Assembly: GCA_003427395.1 (NCBI GenBank)
Contig: BFEA01000627.1
Location: forward strand, 540,892-571,201
Direction of reading: 5' to 3'
Origin: Chara braunii
Lineage: Eukaryota; Streptophyta; Charophyceae; Charales; Characeae
DNA: 30,310 nucleotides
A program made the position numbers and the translations under genes. The notes beneath the pieces were generated by a model. It worked only from the letters and a program-made list of their open reading frames with translations. It searched no databases and was not told the origin of the DNA. Each line of letters opens with the position of its first letter. The stretch's first letter is position 1. Shown piece after piece: positions 1-10,260 of the stretch.

Positions 1-987
1 GACACATGGGTGGGTCACCTCTCCACGCGCCTGCGTGGTGCTCCTTTCGGCGCCTGGGAGGATTTCTATGCTTACTCCCTGCGTGAGGGTCGGACTCCGA
101 CCTTTATGGATTTCCAGGCGTTCCTCGAGGATCGCTTCGGAACCCGATATGACGTGACTGACGCCTTTGAGCGTGTCGTCACTACACGCTGGTCCGGCTC
201 TGGTGGCGCTGCCGGCCTGGATCGCCACATCCAGGTCTTTCAGGACGCCCGCCTCGTTTGTGACGTGGCGTTCCTTCCCGAGGCTGCCCTTATCGATCGT
301 TTCTTGGCCAGCCTCCCGCTCGAGTACCGCTCCGAGCTATGGTGGTACGAGTTCACATCGGCCCCGCAAGCTTACGAGGCCGCCAGGAACCATGAGCGGA
401 TGCGAGCCCGTCTTCACCCTGCCTCCTCCTCCCAGCCTCAGCGCACGGGTTACGCCTCTTCCTCCTCTCATGGCACTTCCCAGCGCCGTTCCCCTTTCCG
501 CGGTCGCCNCCGCCGTTCCGCGCAGCAGGGCCGCCACTTCTCGCGTCGCTTCAGCGCGCTCGAGTATGGTGAGCAGGACGCTGGTGCCCCGCAGTCGCCA
601 GAGGGTGATCATAGCGATGACCTCGACCTCGGCGATGCTGTCCAGCACCACCTGGAGGACCCTACTCTCCCTATGGCTGAGCGCCTCCAGCTCATCCTTT
701 CCACCCTTTCCCGGGCACGCAGCCGCCCTGGTCACGCTGGCGCGTCGCCCCCCGAGGTCCCTCAGCAGGACCTCCCTCAAGGCTTTGTTCCTCCTCGCGG
801 TGTCCTTTCCGCTGAGGAGCGAGCAGCTATTATGGGCCGACGTGGGTGTTTGCGCTGCCGCTTGGACGGTCATACCTCCTCACGGTGCCCTTACACTACC
901 GCCCTCGACCGCCACTACGCTGACCTTTCCCGCCAGCGTCGTGCTCAGTCCCCCCCCGGCGCCTCGCATCCCCGCGGGGCCTCCTAG
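1..987 (+). CDS. gag: Gag polyprotein, C-terminal part (5' truncated by window)
   Basis: The frame is open from base 1 to the TAG at 985-987, so the true start is upstream. The first ~130 residues have the look of the retrotransposon gag domain (an AWEDFYAY-like stretch, then a WW pair followed by a helix ending near NHERMRARL). A serine/arginine-rich basic linker follows. Near the end, at 847-888, is a CCHC zinc knuckle with spacing C-x2-C-x4-H-x4-C (CLRC...H...C), the nucleocapsid RNA-binding motif. There is one n at 509. Pol continues in the -1 frame just downstream, as is common for Ty3-like elements. The product would form the virus-like particle in the cytoplasm. Confidence 0.85.
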   Translation, partial: DTWVGHLSTRLRGAPFGAWEDFYAYSLREGRTPTFMDFQAFLEDRFGTRYDVTDAFERVVTTRWSGSGGAAGLDRHIQVFQDARLVCDVAFLPEAALIDRFLASLPLEYRSELWWYEFTSAPQAYEAARNHERMRARLHPASSSQPQRTGYASSSSHGTSQRRSPFRGRXRRSAQQGRHFSRRFSALEYGEQDAGAPQSPEGDHSDDLDLGDAVQHHLEDPTLPMAERLQLILSTLSRARSRPGHAGASPPEVPQQDLPQGFVPPRGVLSAEERAAIMGRRGCLRCRLDGHTSSRCPYTTALDRHYADLSRQRRAQSPPGASHPRGAS

Positions 988-992
988 CCACG

Positions 993-2241
993 GTGCAGTG
1001 TACACCTGCGCCCTCCCTAGTAGTGGGCTTCCCGACATCTCCGTCGCGGTTCGCCCCTCTCGCTACTGGAGTTGAGGTATCGCAGGACTCGACAGAGTGT
1101 ACTCAGCCCTCTGTCGCAGTACCGTCTGCGCCTCCGCAGACCACCGTCTCCCCTCCTTCCCCGCCGCGACTACCGACACGTCGAGCCATTCGCTCAGCCC
1201 GTTGCAACGAGCAGCTCGCTACTCGTGAGGACGTCGTGTCCTCTCTTCTGGACTTGAGCATGCTCCAGGCTCGTCAGGAGCGACTCACCGTCCATGTCGC
1301 TGCACTGCGTCGCCTTCTCGCCATCCTCTCTGACCCTTATCGCACCCTCCCGATCATCCCAGTACGACTCGGGACCTCCACGAGGGTGTACTCAGCGCTG
1401 TGGGATTCTGGTTCGCAGGGCGACTTCATTCACCCACGCGTGGTGAAAGAAGCCCGCTTACCCATGACAGGGTCTCCGACTCCCATCTCCGTTACCCTAG
1501 GGGATGACAAGACCCAACGCTTCTTCGATCAGACGGTCACCGACCTCCCTTTCTTCCTCACTCTCGCGCCGACTGATCGTTCCCCGGCGTCTCGTCGCCA
1601 CCGCTCCTCTGCACATTTCGATGTGTGATGGAGACGGGGTACGACTTCATTCTCAGCACTCCGTGGTCTCGTCGGTTCCGCAGCACCGAGGCCGATTGGG
1701 CGACCAACACTCTCGTTCTCAAAACGAAGTGTGGACACACGTATCGCGTACCTTTCATCGGTACCACCGCGACACCACGCCCCGATCCTCCTCCCCCGGA
1801 GCCTTCCGTGCCCACACCATCTCCTTCTATCACTGTCACCTCGCCTCGGCAGTTCGCCCACTTCATCCGACAGGACGACGTCACCTTCTTTATGGTGAAC
1901 GTGACGGATCTCTTACACTATGACCCACCCTGTCCCGACGCTGAGCTCATCCCTCTGGAGCCAGATCCTCCTCCTATCTCCATGGCTCCCATCTCTACTT
2001 CCATCCCTCCGCCGTCCGTCGAGCCCACTCCGCCGTCGCGCGCTGACGCTGACGCTGAGGAACTCGCACGATATACGGTTGACCTGGAGCCCGCAGTTCG
2101 TGACCTCATCCGAGAGTACCACAATGTTTTCCCATCGTCGTTCTCGTACGCCGACATCCCACCGATGCGTGACGTCGAGCACTCCATTCAGCTTGTGCCT
2201 GACTATTGTGTTCACCACCAGGCACCCTACAGACTCTCGAT
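993..2241 (+). pseudogene. pol: Pol fragment: aspartic protease and linker, frameshifted
   Basis: The first part (993-1628) is read in the -1 frame relative to gag. It starts at a GTG only because that is the first in-frame start-like codon, and in life it would be reached by frameshift or as part of a polyprotein. The catalytic motif DSG is at 1404-1412 (ALWDSGSQGDF), the retropepsin active site. A frame change near 1628 moves the reading into another frame, where the protease C-terminal end is visible as GYDFILSTPW. A proline-rich linker follows, then a segment leading into RT. A second frame change near 2241 moves into the RT frame. The protease would cleave Gag-Pol. This copy is broken. 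Confidence 0.85.
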
Positions 2242-2985
2242 TCCCGGCTACCGAACTCAAGCGTCAGCTTGAGGAGCTCCTGAGACTAGGTTTCATTAAA
2301 CCCAGCAACTCCCCGTGGGGTGCACCCGTCCTCTTTGCTCGCAAAGCGGATGGAACTCTTCGTCTCTGCATCGACTACCGCGGTCTCAATCGCTACACGG
2401 TTAAGAACAGCTACCCCATGCCTCGTTCCGATGAGCTGTTCGACCGCCTAGCAGGCAACCGCTTCTTTACGAAGATTGATCTTCGTAGCGGTTATCATCA
2501 GATCCGCGTCGCTGCAGCCGACCAGCCGAAGACCGCATTCCGATCGCGCTTCGGCCACTACGGGTTTACGGTGATGCCATTCGGCCTCACCAACGCACCC
2601 GCTACCTTCCAAAGGGCGATGAATGACATCTTCAGGGACATCCTGGAACAGTACGTTCTCGTCTACCTCGACGATATCCTGGTCTACAGTCGTACCCTTG
2701 AGGAGCACCTCAGACACCTCCGCGACGTCCTTGACTGCTTGCGCAGACATGGCTTCTACGCCAAGCTGAGCAAGTGCCGCTTTGCCCAGCACAAAGTGGA
2801 CTTCTTAAGACATTACGTGTCTGACCAGGGTCTCCACATGGACGACGCGAAGATCACTGCTATTGCGGAGTGGCCCGCTCCCACATCCGCCAAGCAGCTT
2901 CGCAGCTTCCTAGGCCTGACCAGCTACTATAGTAATTTCATCCGGGGATACGCTAGGTATTCCTACGTCCTTACCTCCACCCTCC
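2241..2985 (+). pseudogene. pol: Pol fragment: reverse transcriptase
   Basis: This is an uninterrupted RT core of about 245 residues. In order it shows the [11 protein letters not shown] block, the LCIDYRGLN block, [13 protein letters not shown] with its catalytic Asp, [13 protein letters not shown], and the polymerase signature YLDD at 2664-2675 ([10 protein letters not shown]). The RT thumb/connection region then follows ([17 protein letters not shown]). All three catalytic Asp residues are present. A frame change near 2985 separates it from RNase H. A residue that is usually Gly in the KVDFLGH block is Arg here. The enzyme would copy element RNA to DNA in the virus-like particle. Confidence 0.93.
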
Positions 2986-3676
2986 CCTCCGGAAGAACCC
3001 ACCCTGGGCTTGGACACCCCTCCACGAGGATGCCTTCCGCGCCCTCAAGAAGGCGGTGGCATGCGCACCGGTTCTTCACCTACCCGATTTTGATCGCCCT
3101 TTTATCCTTACCACCGATGCGTCAGACTTTGCTGTAGGAGCAGTGCTTTCTCAGGTCTTCCCCTCCTCTCCTGATTCCTCTCATCCTCGTATCCCTCGCT
3201 TCCCACCACGTACCCCTACCACTGCTTCCCGACTGACGCCTACTCGTCCAGCTACTGACGAGCCTTCTATTGACTATTCTCCTACCATCGTCGAGGATGG
3301 CATGGTCGAATCTCGCTCAGGTGATTGTCTTAGAGCCTTCTACTCCCGTCAGCTCCTGCCCGCCGAGATAAACTACACTGCTGATGAACGTGAGGTTCTC
3401 GCAGTAGTTTATATCGCTCGGCACTGGCGTCACTACCTGCACGGGGCACCGTTCACGGTGCGTACGAACAACTCTGTTGTCCAGGCTTTTCTGACAAAAC
3501 CGAAGCTCACTCCTTGACAGGCTCGCTGGTGGCGTGACCTATCCGAGTTTAGTTTCACCACTAAGCACATCAAGGGTGAGACTAATCGGGTCGCAGATGC
3601 CTTATCCCGGCGCCCTGACCACGACCAGGAGCAGATCCATCTCTCTTCCATCTCGGTCACCACCGTCCACCACTCG
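2985..3676 (+). pseudogene. pol: Pol fragment: RNase H, with internal stop
   Basis: Reading resumes in the third frame with the RT-RNase H connection. The first RNase H motif is [14 protein letters not shown], with Asp at 3116. The Glu motif is DEREVLAVVYIARHW. The position that is usually the Asp of a TDH-type motif reads TNN (AAC at 3467-3469), so a catalytic acid seems lost. A TGA stop at 3515-3517 interrupts the frame, after which the same frame continues with ARWWRDLSEF and the typical tail GETNRVADALSRRP. A Pro/Ser/Thr-rich insertion of about 60 residues separates the first two motifs. The domain would degrade RNA in RNA/DNA hybrids. Confidence 0.88.
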
Positions 3677-4856
3677 GTGATCGACGAGTTTCGCACTCAG
3701 TACCGCCACTGCCCCGAGTATCGCGACATCCACGCGACCCTTTGGAGTGGCAAGACCGTCCCGAACTACTCTCTCGGGGACAACGGTCTCGTGTACTGGC
3801 ACGGTTCACAGGGCACCAGAGAGCCCCGTATTTGCGTTCCCTCCACTGGACATCTACGTGTCCAAGCAGTAGCAGAGTTCCATGACCAGGCAGCCGCCAG
3901 TCATATGGGCTTCCACAAGACGTTGGCTCGTGTGAGCCGCCTGTACGTCTGGCCGAAGCGCAAGGACTTTGTGAAGGACTACGTCGCAGAGTGTCCCACC
4001 TGTCAGGAGGTGAACAGTGTGAACCACCTGCCTTATGGTTTGCTCCAGCCTCTTCCTATCCCTGAGGGTCGTTGGCAGTCCATCTCGATGGACTTTATCG
4101 GTCCTCTTCGTCCATCGACCCCCCGCGGTCATGATGCTATCCTGGTCGTCGTCGACCGCTTCACGAAGCGTGCACGCTTTGTTCCGTGCCGCTATGCTAT
4201 CAGTGCACGTGAGGTCGCCGACATCGTGTTTGACCGAGTCGTGCGTGACCACGGCTTACCTCTCAGCATCATATCCGACCGTGACCCGCGCTTTACCAGC
4301 TGATTCTGGCGACGGCTCCACGAGGTATACGGCACTCAGCTCCGCTTCTCCTCGTCTTACCATCCTCAGACTGATGGTCAGACCGAGATCACGAACAGGA
4401 CTCTCGGAGATATTCTCCGAAAGATTGTTCATGACGACCAGCAGTGGGACCTCCATCTTGCCCAAGCGGAGATAGCCTACAACCACGCCGTCTCGCCAGC
4501 CACGGGGATGTCGCCTTACTATTGCGACCTCGGCTATCACCCTCGTGTTCCTGCGGACTTCCTTCGACCGTCACAAATGCACCCTGACACGAACTGTCCC
4601 GCACTGGATGATTGGGTTGCACACATGACGTCCATCATGAAGACCGCACATGAGCATATAGCCGCTTCCCAGACTCGCATGGCAGCACGTGCGAACCGAT
4701 CGAGGATGGACCACCCATTCAAAGTCGGTGATGACGTGCTTATCAACGCCCGCCACTTACAGCTCGAAGCGGACACGCTTCGCAAGTTTCGGCGTCGCTT
4801 CTTTGGCCCATGCCGCATCCTCCAGGCCGTCGGTTCTGACACGGCATCTAGCCCGG
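3677..4856 (+). pseudogene. pol: Pol fragment: integrase, with internal stop
   Basis: An HHCC zinc-binding domain comes first (FHDQAAASHMGFHKT followed by CPTCQE). The rve catalytic core follows, with Asp at 4091 (SMDFIGPL), a second Asp in SDRDPRF near 4280, and Glu at 4385 (QTDGQTE), which completes the D,D-E triad. The frame is cut by TGA at 4301-4303, between the second Asp and the Glu, and continues in the same frame after it. The C-terminal part carries the FKVGDDVLINARHL and FGPCRIL blocks that precede the chromodomain in this branch. A frame change near 4855 ends the segment. Integrase would insert the cDNA into chromosomes in the nucleus. Confidence 0.92.
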
Positions 4857-5337
4857 TCAGCTGCCCGACCACCTACGCCAGGCTCGTGTGCACGATGTCT
4901 ACCACGTCTCGTTACTGCGTCCTTACCGCAGACCGTCTGAGCATTTCGCTGGACGACCATACGAGCGCCCTCCACCCATCATGGTGGATGGCCACGAGGA
5001 GTTCCTCGTTTCATACATCATTGGTCGCCGAGTCACCGACGACAACCCTCCCCACGTCGAGTATCTCGTACGCTGGAAGGGTTACCCTGATGAGGAGGCT
5101 ACCTGGGAGCCCCCCGAGCACTTGCAGCACGCTCGCATGTTGGTGCGTGCCTATGACCGTGCTCGTCGTGCTGGGTTCACTGCTCCTCCTCAGCCCACTG
5201 ACCCTCCTCCTTCTCCCCCGTCTAAGGAGACCGCTGAAGTTGAGCCTGCTCCATCTGAGGCAGACCTTCAGCAGCAGCCGGATGCTTCTGAGCGTCCACA
5301 GCGCACTCGTCGCCGTCCTGCTCGATACGACGATTGA
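4856..5337 (+). pseudogene. pol: Pol C-terminus: chromodomain and acidic/proline-rich tail
   Basis: After the frame change the sequence reads VHDVYHVSLLRPY, the integrase tail typical of chromoviruses. The chromodomain is at about 4996-5160: YLVRWKGYPDEEATWEP carries the aromatic cage and the WKGY and TWEP signatures. A Pro/Glu/Gln-rich tail then ends at TGA 5335-5337. Chromodomains of this class are known to steer integration by binding modified histone H3. A different frame stays open across the same DNA to 5563, but it has Ser/Thr/Leu-rich shadow composition. Confidence 0.9.
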
Positions 5338-6270
5338 CTCTGACTTACCTTCCCACGTCCTTGACTTCTCAGTACTCCATCCACTCCAGTTTTGCTACTT
5401 CATCTCGTCGACGTTACGGCTCTTCCTCGACGACATTCCGGACTTCTCATCGTGGACGTCATCGGCAGCTTCATGGACTTCGTCACGATCGACTCTGCCT
5501 ACTTCAGACGTCGCCACTCTCTTACCACTTTACCCTGTACAGTACCCTGCTTGTGTCACATGATGGTCTCCCTTTAGCCGGGTTCCTCTGAGTTGGGTTC
5601 TCCCTTGGTATACGCATAGGCATCGGGGCCGTAGCGTTGCCCTAGCTTCCCATCTTACAGATCTAGCTCCGACTTCCCCACCTTAGGAGTCATCTGCATG
5701 ATTCCCTTACCCATCACCTTCCTACCCTCTGTCGGCCCTCACGCCCTAGTTAGGCAGCCCCGCATGCTTCATCTAGGTGCGCCCAGTATACCAGGCTCCC
5801 TTGTTCCCGTGCATGGTCGACCCTCCATAGCGGTCACCCCTTAGNCGAGCNTTACCCGCCCTGATGGTCTATCTGTTAGGGTCATTGGTTCTGTTCGCTC
5901 CCAGTTCCCTACCCTCATTGAGCCTGATGACATGTGTCTCCCTGTTATCTATGTGTGGATGCCCTTAGGGGTTTTCGACCCCTAGGCTGCATTCGCCACC
6001 CTCAGAGACCATCCCACCCTTTGGTTTGCGACACACCCCTCCTGTGACATATGGTTGTTGCTTGTTGCTCTCAGACTGAGGCTACTGCCGCTGACATTTC
6101 TAGGATTTAGTTGTTCTGCTTTTGTTGTTCTTAGGACTTATACACTAGTCAGCTGCTACCAGACTGAGGCTAGTGCCTCCAACATTCTAGGATCTAGTTG
6201 TCACTACTTACTGCTTTCCTAGGACATGTATGCTAGTTAGTTGCTTTGCTTTCCTAGGACATGTATGCTA
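5338..6270 (+). other. Non-coding 3' region of the chromovirus, possibly including its LTR
   Basis: No gene is seen. The pyrimidine-rich sequence carries two isolated n bases (5845 and 5851). From about 6040 it holds diverged local repeats, built on motifs such as CAGACTGAGGCTA and TTCTAGGAT(C/T)TAG. A clean 35-bp tandem pair lies at 6213-6282 (unit beginning GCTTTCCTAGGACATGTATG). A small hairpin is at about 5970-5995 (arms AGGGGT and ACCCCT). No polypurine tract or TG...CA ends could be fixed, because the matching 5' LTR is outside the window. Confidence 0.5.
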
Positions 6271-6871
6271 GTTAGTTGCTTCTGCTTTTACTTAGGCTGT
6301 TAGCTGTGACATTGCTGTTTTGTGACATTTTCTAGCCTAGGTTGCATCGCATGGACTCAGCATGGGGCTTGCTCCGCATCCTAGACTACTCAGGTTTTTT
6401 TCTTTTCTTTGGTAGAGTTCCGCTTCTTGACGGAAGCGTGTTTGTATCTAGGCGATCCATCACAGGCCGAGGATCGTGTAGCGGACCTCTGGTTGGGTGG
6501 CCTGTGAGACCAGCCCCTTGGCCTGTTCTCACAGGCCTGTGTTCTATTCGGGGGCAGTCCAGTCCAGTCCNGTTAGTTGCTTCTGCTTTTACTTAGGCTG
6601 TTAGCTGTGACATTGCTGTTTTGTGACATTTTCTAGCCTAGGTTGCATCGCATGGACTCAGCATGGGGCTTGCTCCGCATCCTAGACTACTCAGGTTTTT
6701 TTCTTTTCTTTGGTAGAGTTCCGCTTCTTGACGGAAGCGTGTTTGTATCTAGGCGATCCATCACAGGCCGAGGATCGTGTAGCGGACCTCTGGTTGGGTG
6801 GCCTGTGAGACCAGCCCCTTGGCCTGTTCTCACAGGCCTGTGTTCTATTCGGGGGCAGTCCAGTCCAGTCC
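6271..6871 (+). repeat. Exact 300-bp direct duplication separated by a single n
   Basis: Bases 6271-6570 and 6572-6871 appear identical throughout, with n at 6571 between them. Both copies begin GTTAGTTGCTTCTGC and end in AGTCC repeats. An unmutated adjacent pair joined by one n is what an unresolved contig overlap looks like, so one copy may be an assembly artefact and not a real tandem repeat. Short open frames that start in both copies have identical N-termini for this reason and are not genes. Confidence 0.9.
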
Positions 6872-6935
6872 AGTCCAGGCCGGTACCTGTCNGTACCAGC
6901 CAGTCCAGTCCAGTCCNGTCAGTCCGCTGGGGTAT
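6850..6935 (+). repeat. AGTCC short tandem repeat
   Basis: This is a run of (C)AGTCC units, interrupted by a GGCCGGTACC-like segment, with n bases at 6892 and 6917. A shorter run ends the first copy of the duplication. The repeat probably caused the assembly break next to it. Confidence 0.8.
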
Positions 6936-7108
6936 ACCCCAGCAGTTGTCTGTTTTCAGTCTCATTCTCACTTGCACATTTTGGAGTATGTGCGTTGGAG
7001 TCTTGCGTGGGGAGCTGCGCTGTGCACCTTGCTCCCTCCTTCTTCCTCCATCTCCATCTCTGTCACTAGCGGAGCACCACACCTGGTGGGTCCGCTACAC
7101 CCAGGAAC

Positions 7109-7765
7109 ATGTCAGGCCTCTTCTGGATCTTCAACAAACATTGGACACTCCCCACAGACAAAAGAAAGCACACCCCCACTTCATTGCAGGTAGATGACCA
7201 CAACCCGACACCTTCAAAATCTCATTGGGTCCAGTTCCTACGCAGCTGGAGAAACATATTTCCAGAAAACAAATCGGGCCCCAAAAGAAAAGACGAAGTC
7301 TTAAGACAACCCCTCTTTGGCAACACATGGATCAAAAACAAAGAAGGAGCAAGCTTCTCACTCTCCAAATCAGACGCAAAATGGGGGCACTGGGTAGAAA
7401 GAGGGGTATGGCAGATCCAACATATTTGGAACGAGGCAGCAAAGGAATGGAAATCCGAGAAGGAACTCAGACCTACCCTGAAGGGCCTTCACCACCTGCA
7501 AACGAACATTAAACAGATCACAGAAAGCATCCCTCTGCAATGGAAACTCCTACTACGATCGGAACAGAGATGGCAAAACGGCGACTGGGCCTCAATAAGA
7601 GACTCGGGAGAAGTACAGGAAGTGCTCAGATTCAAAAACTACGAAAATCAGAATAAAGACTGGATCTGCTGTGACATTATTCCTCTCAAGGAACCAGGGA
7701 ACCCACTTAGCTACCTTAACGAAGAGAGCAGAGCAGAAGGCTCCTTTAAAACAAGCACACTGTGA
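7109..7765 (+). pseudogene. LINE ORF2 fragment, region after the reverse transcriptase
   Basis: This is an open frame of 218 codons with ordinary, non-repetitive protein composition. The pattern LFGNTWIKN, then WGHWVERGVWQIQHIW and SIPLQWKLLL resembles the segment between the RT and the C-terminal zinc knuckle in non-LTR (LINE) retrotransposon ORF2 proteins. The RT core itself is absent, so the copy is 5' truncated, as LINEs usually are. The junction with the preceding sequence lies somewhere in 7100-7200, and the ATG at 7109 need not be real. It ends at TGA 7763-7765, after which coding-like sequence continues in another frame. AT-rich composition contrasts with the GC-rich chromovirus to the left. 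Confidence 0.6.
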
Positions 7766-7782
7766 AGAATAAGAATTATTGA

Positions 7783-8556
7783 AGGGGGAAAAAAGTTAAA
7801 AATAAGGTTTTCAAACCACAGTCAAGTATACAAGAATTAGAAATAGACCCGACAAAATGGTCCTGGAGCACCCCCATCCCTGGAGCCACTATATCACGGC
7901 ACCACAAAATAACTGACTACACCCCCAGACTAGGCTACAACCTTCTTTCTAAACCCATCTCAATAACCAATATCCTGCAAAAAAGATGGACAAAGGAAGA
8001 ACCTACTATAACAAACCCACAAATAACCATACCATGGTCATCAATATTCTGCACTAAACCGGTAAGATTAGCCAGTCTTCTCTGGTTAATTGCATACAGG
8101 GCAGTACCAGTCAACCATTGGTTAGCACAAAGGCGCAATAAGACAAACCGATCAGAGCAAGACTCTTGGTGCAAGGTATGCAATCAGCAGAGAACGGAAA
8201 CACTTAACCACTGCTTCATTGATTGTCCAAAAGCTAGAACCATATGGCTAGAGATGGAAAACATATGGAAATCCCTCTCTGACAAGCCCGTCCTGATAAG
8301 CCCCGCCACAATTTTCCTTGAAGCAGATCAGAACCCGCCCCTCAAAGGCTTCGAGGCCTTCTTCTTCACTCTTATCAGGAAAGGAATCATCTGGGGCTTA
8401 TGGAAAAGAAGGTGTGAACTAACCTTTGGCGATAGTACTATCACGCCCGAGAACCCACTCAACCCAGTAAAGCATACAATAGATACGGAGTTACATATTC
8501 TCTGGACCAAAACTCTAAAACAAATAGACAAAACCCCAGATAAAAAACCGAATTAA
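7783..8556 (+). pseudogene. LINE ORF2 C-terminus with CCHC (zf-RVT-like) zinc knuckle
   Basis: The frame is open from 7783 with no internal stop to TAA 8554-8556. At about 8080-8230 the protein shows LLWLIAYRAVPVNHWLAQR followed by WCKVC, ETLNHCFIDCP and ARTIW. This is the C-x2-C-x9-H-x4-C knuckle found at the end of LINE ORF2 in plants and algae. A tryptophan-rich tail follows (GIIWGLWKRRCELTF). The frame differs from the upstream fragment, so at least one indel lies near 7766-7783. The knuckle binds nucleic acid during target-primed reverse transcription. I am confident about the family and cannot name the clade. Confidence 0.75.
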
Positions 8557-9320
8557 TACATAAATTCTCATCTGCAAAACTAGGATCGGGCCGTTTAGGA
8601 GAAATCAAAAACGACTTCCTAGCCCTCAATAACTGGCTATCACTACCAACAACACTGACCACGCCTCCACCTCACCCCCATCCAACTATCCAACCCCCAT
8701 CACAGTCAAATCTACACACCCATCCCAACTCCATCACTACACATCACACCTTATAACTCAGTTGAGTCAGTTCCCCCCCACCCACAGTCCCCCCGCCATC
8801 CCTCACTCAACCTCACGTCCACAGAAAAACAAAAACAAAAAGGTTCAGGCAACCTTATAGGACCTTCAACATCCTTCACACCTCCACCTCCTACCCCTCC
8901 CAAAATTTATACCACCTCCACTCGTCTGTTCCTCACCTAATACGCTTCTCACTCCTCCTATCATCCTTCCCCTGACACCACGCCCCCCACCATAAGCACA
9001 TAAGGGACGAGGGTTCAGGCTTTAGCGTTGGAAGGATAAGCACCTTATCAAAATTAGAAGCCCAAAGCCCTGTCAAAGTCTAAAGAGCACTACTGTGCAC
9101 AGAAAGGCAATGAGTAGAGCACTAGACAAGGGCGCAGAAGTAGGCTGTATTAGCTCAAACAGCATTACAAACNGATCCGACAGCCTTGTAGCTGAGAGAA
9201 AAAGCTAGAGCCAGCCCATACAGCAAGTCCCACAGCAATTACAAGATAGGTCCACAAACCTGAGAGGTCTTCCAAGCCCAAGAGTAAGTCAAGCAGGCTA
9301 ACTTAGGCAGGGGTGAAGAG
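8557..9320. other. No gene seen; possible LINE 3' tail
   Basis: AT-rich, then C-rich sequence with many CCACC/CATCC runs. A short A-rich stretch near 8823-8841 (AAAAACAAAAACAAAAAGG) could mark the LINE 3' end. There is one n at 9173. I see no coding or RNA signal. Confidence 0.4.
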
Positions 9321-9610
9321 CGGTACATCCTTCCTTGGGAAGCAATCAATGCCGTGTTTCGGGCCTTCCCACCGTAAGGGGGAGGAGTGTGAGTGAGTCT
9401 CCATTGTAATCATTTCTGACTTGCCGGTGGAATAGGAACCGGACTGACGCTAAGAGGGGGTGGTACATCTTTACTATCGGAAATTCAGAAATAATCAATG
9501 CCGTCCACTCGGGCCTCTCGAGTCTCAACCATAATGGGGAGGAGAGTGTGTCAGTCTTCATTGTATTCATCATTGACTTGCCGGGGGAATAGGAACCGGA
9601 CTGTCGAGAG
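9321..9610 (+). repeat. Two-copy diverged tandem duplication (~140-150 bp units)
   Basis: Unit 1 (9321-9459) and unit 2 (9461-9610) share, in order, GGTACATC, AATCAATGCCGT, CGGGCCT, GGGGAGGAG, GTCTTCATTGTA-like, GACTTGCCGG and GGAATAGGAACCGGACTG. The offset grows from 140 to 157 bp through small insertions. Unit 2 runs directly into the purine tract. Confidence 0.8.
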
Positions 9611-9970
9611 GAGGAGGAGGAGGAGGAGGAGGAGGAGGAGGAGGAGGAGGAAGAATAGGCTTAAAAAGAGGAGGACGAGGAAGAGGAAGAGGAGGAGGAA
9701 ATACAATGAGGAAGAAGAGGAGAGGGAAGAAGTGGGGGGGGTGAAGGGGACAGGAACAAGAGGAGGAGGGAAAGTGGAGCAAGAAGAGGTGGAGCAAGAA
9801 GAGGTGGAGCAAGAAGAGGTGGAGCAAGAAAAGGAGGAAGAAGAGGAGGAAGAAGAGGAGGAAGAAGAGGAGGCAGAAGAGGAGGAAGAGGATGGAGAAG
9901 AGGAAGCAGAAGACGAGGAAGAAGAGGAGGAAGAAGAGGAGGAAGAAGAGGAGGAAGGAGTGGAGAAATA
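9606..9970 (+). repeat. GGA/GAA-rich purine tract with a 15-bp minisatellite
   Basis: About 360 bp is almost entirely A and G on the + strand, mostly GGA and GAA triplets. A four-copy 15-bp minisatellite (GTGGAGCAAGAAGAG) lies at about 9774-9834. The glutamate-, serine- or leucine-rich open frames across it on both strands are products of the repeat and not genes. Confidence 0.92.
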
Positions 9971-9974
9971 AGAG

Positions 9975-10035
9975 AAGACGACGACGACGACGGCGATGAC
10001 GACAATGACGACAATGACAACGACGACGACAACGA

Positions 10036-10068
<33 letters not shown>

Positions 10069-10133
10069 AGAAGAAGAAGAAGAAGAAGAAGAAGAAGAAG
10101 AAGAAGAAGAAGAAGAAGAAGAAGAAGAAGAAA
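9975..10133 (+). repeat. GAC then GAA trinucleotide microsatellites
   Basis: 9975-10066 is GAC-rich with AAT/GAT interruptions. 10067-10133 is an uninterrupted GAA run of about 22 units. The pure run points to recent expansion or slippage. Confidence 0.95.
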
Positions 10134-10236
10134 GGCATGCCCCATAACATCTCTGTTGTGCGCAAATTTGCAGCAGGAAGATTAGTTTGCAAGTTGTGGA
10201 AACTTTTCAGGAAAACGAGTTTGCAGGGTCAAATTT

Positions 10237-10260
10237 GAGTGTCCTTTGCAAAGGACACTC
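10237..10260. repeat. Perfect 24-bp palindrome
   Basis: The left half GAGTGTCCTTTG is the exact reverse complement of the right half CAAAGGACACTC, with no spacer. It could form a cruciform or be a target or remnant of a short inverted-repeat element. No neighbouring gene explains it. Confidence 0.9.

Larger units (their letters stand above)
1..5337 (+). mobile_element. Ty3/gypsy LTR retrotransposon, chromovirus type, decayed copy
   Basis: The domains run gag with zinc knuckle, aspartic protease, reverse transcriptase, RNase H, integrase and a C-terminal chromodomain, which is the order of the chromovirus branch of Ty3/gypsy. The 5' LTR, primer-binding site and gag start lie left of the window. 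Pol is broken by reading-frame changes near 1628, 2241, 2985 and 4855 and by TGA stops at 3515-3517 and 4301-4303, so this copy cannot make a full polyprotein. Proline- and arginine-rich linkers and strongly C-ending codons run through the whole element. Identification is secure. The exact 3' end is not, because I could not delimit an LTR. Confidence 0.95.

Noticed and set aside
6041-7090. Possible LTR followed by a primer-binding-site-like TGGTGGGTCC
   Set aside because: No matching second LTR is present and the tRNA match could not be established.
9498-10192. Glu-rich, Ser-rich and Leu-rich open frames on both strands
   Set aside because: They are translations of GGA/GAA/GAC repeats.
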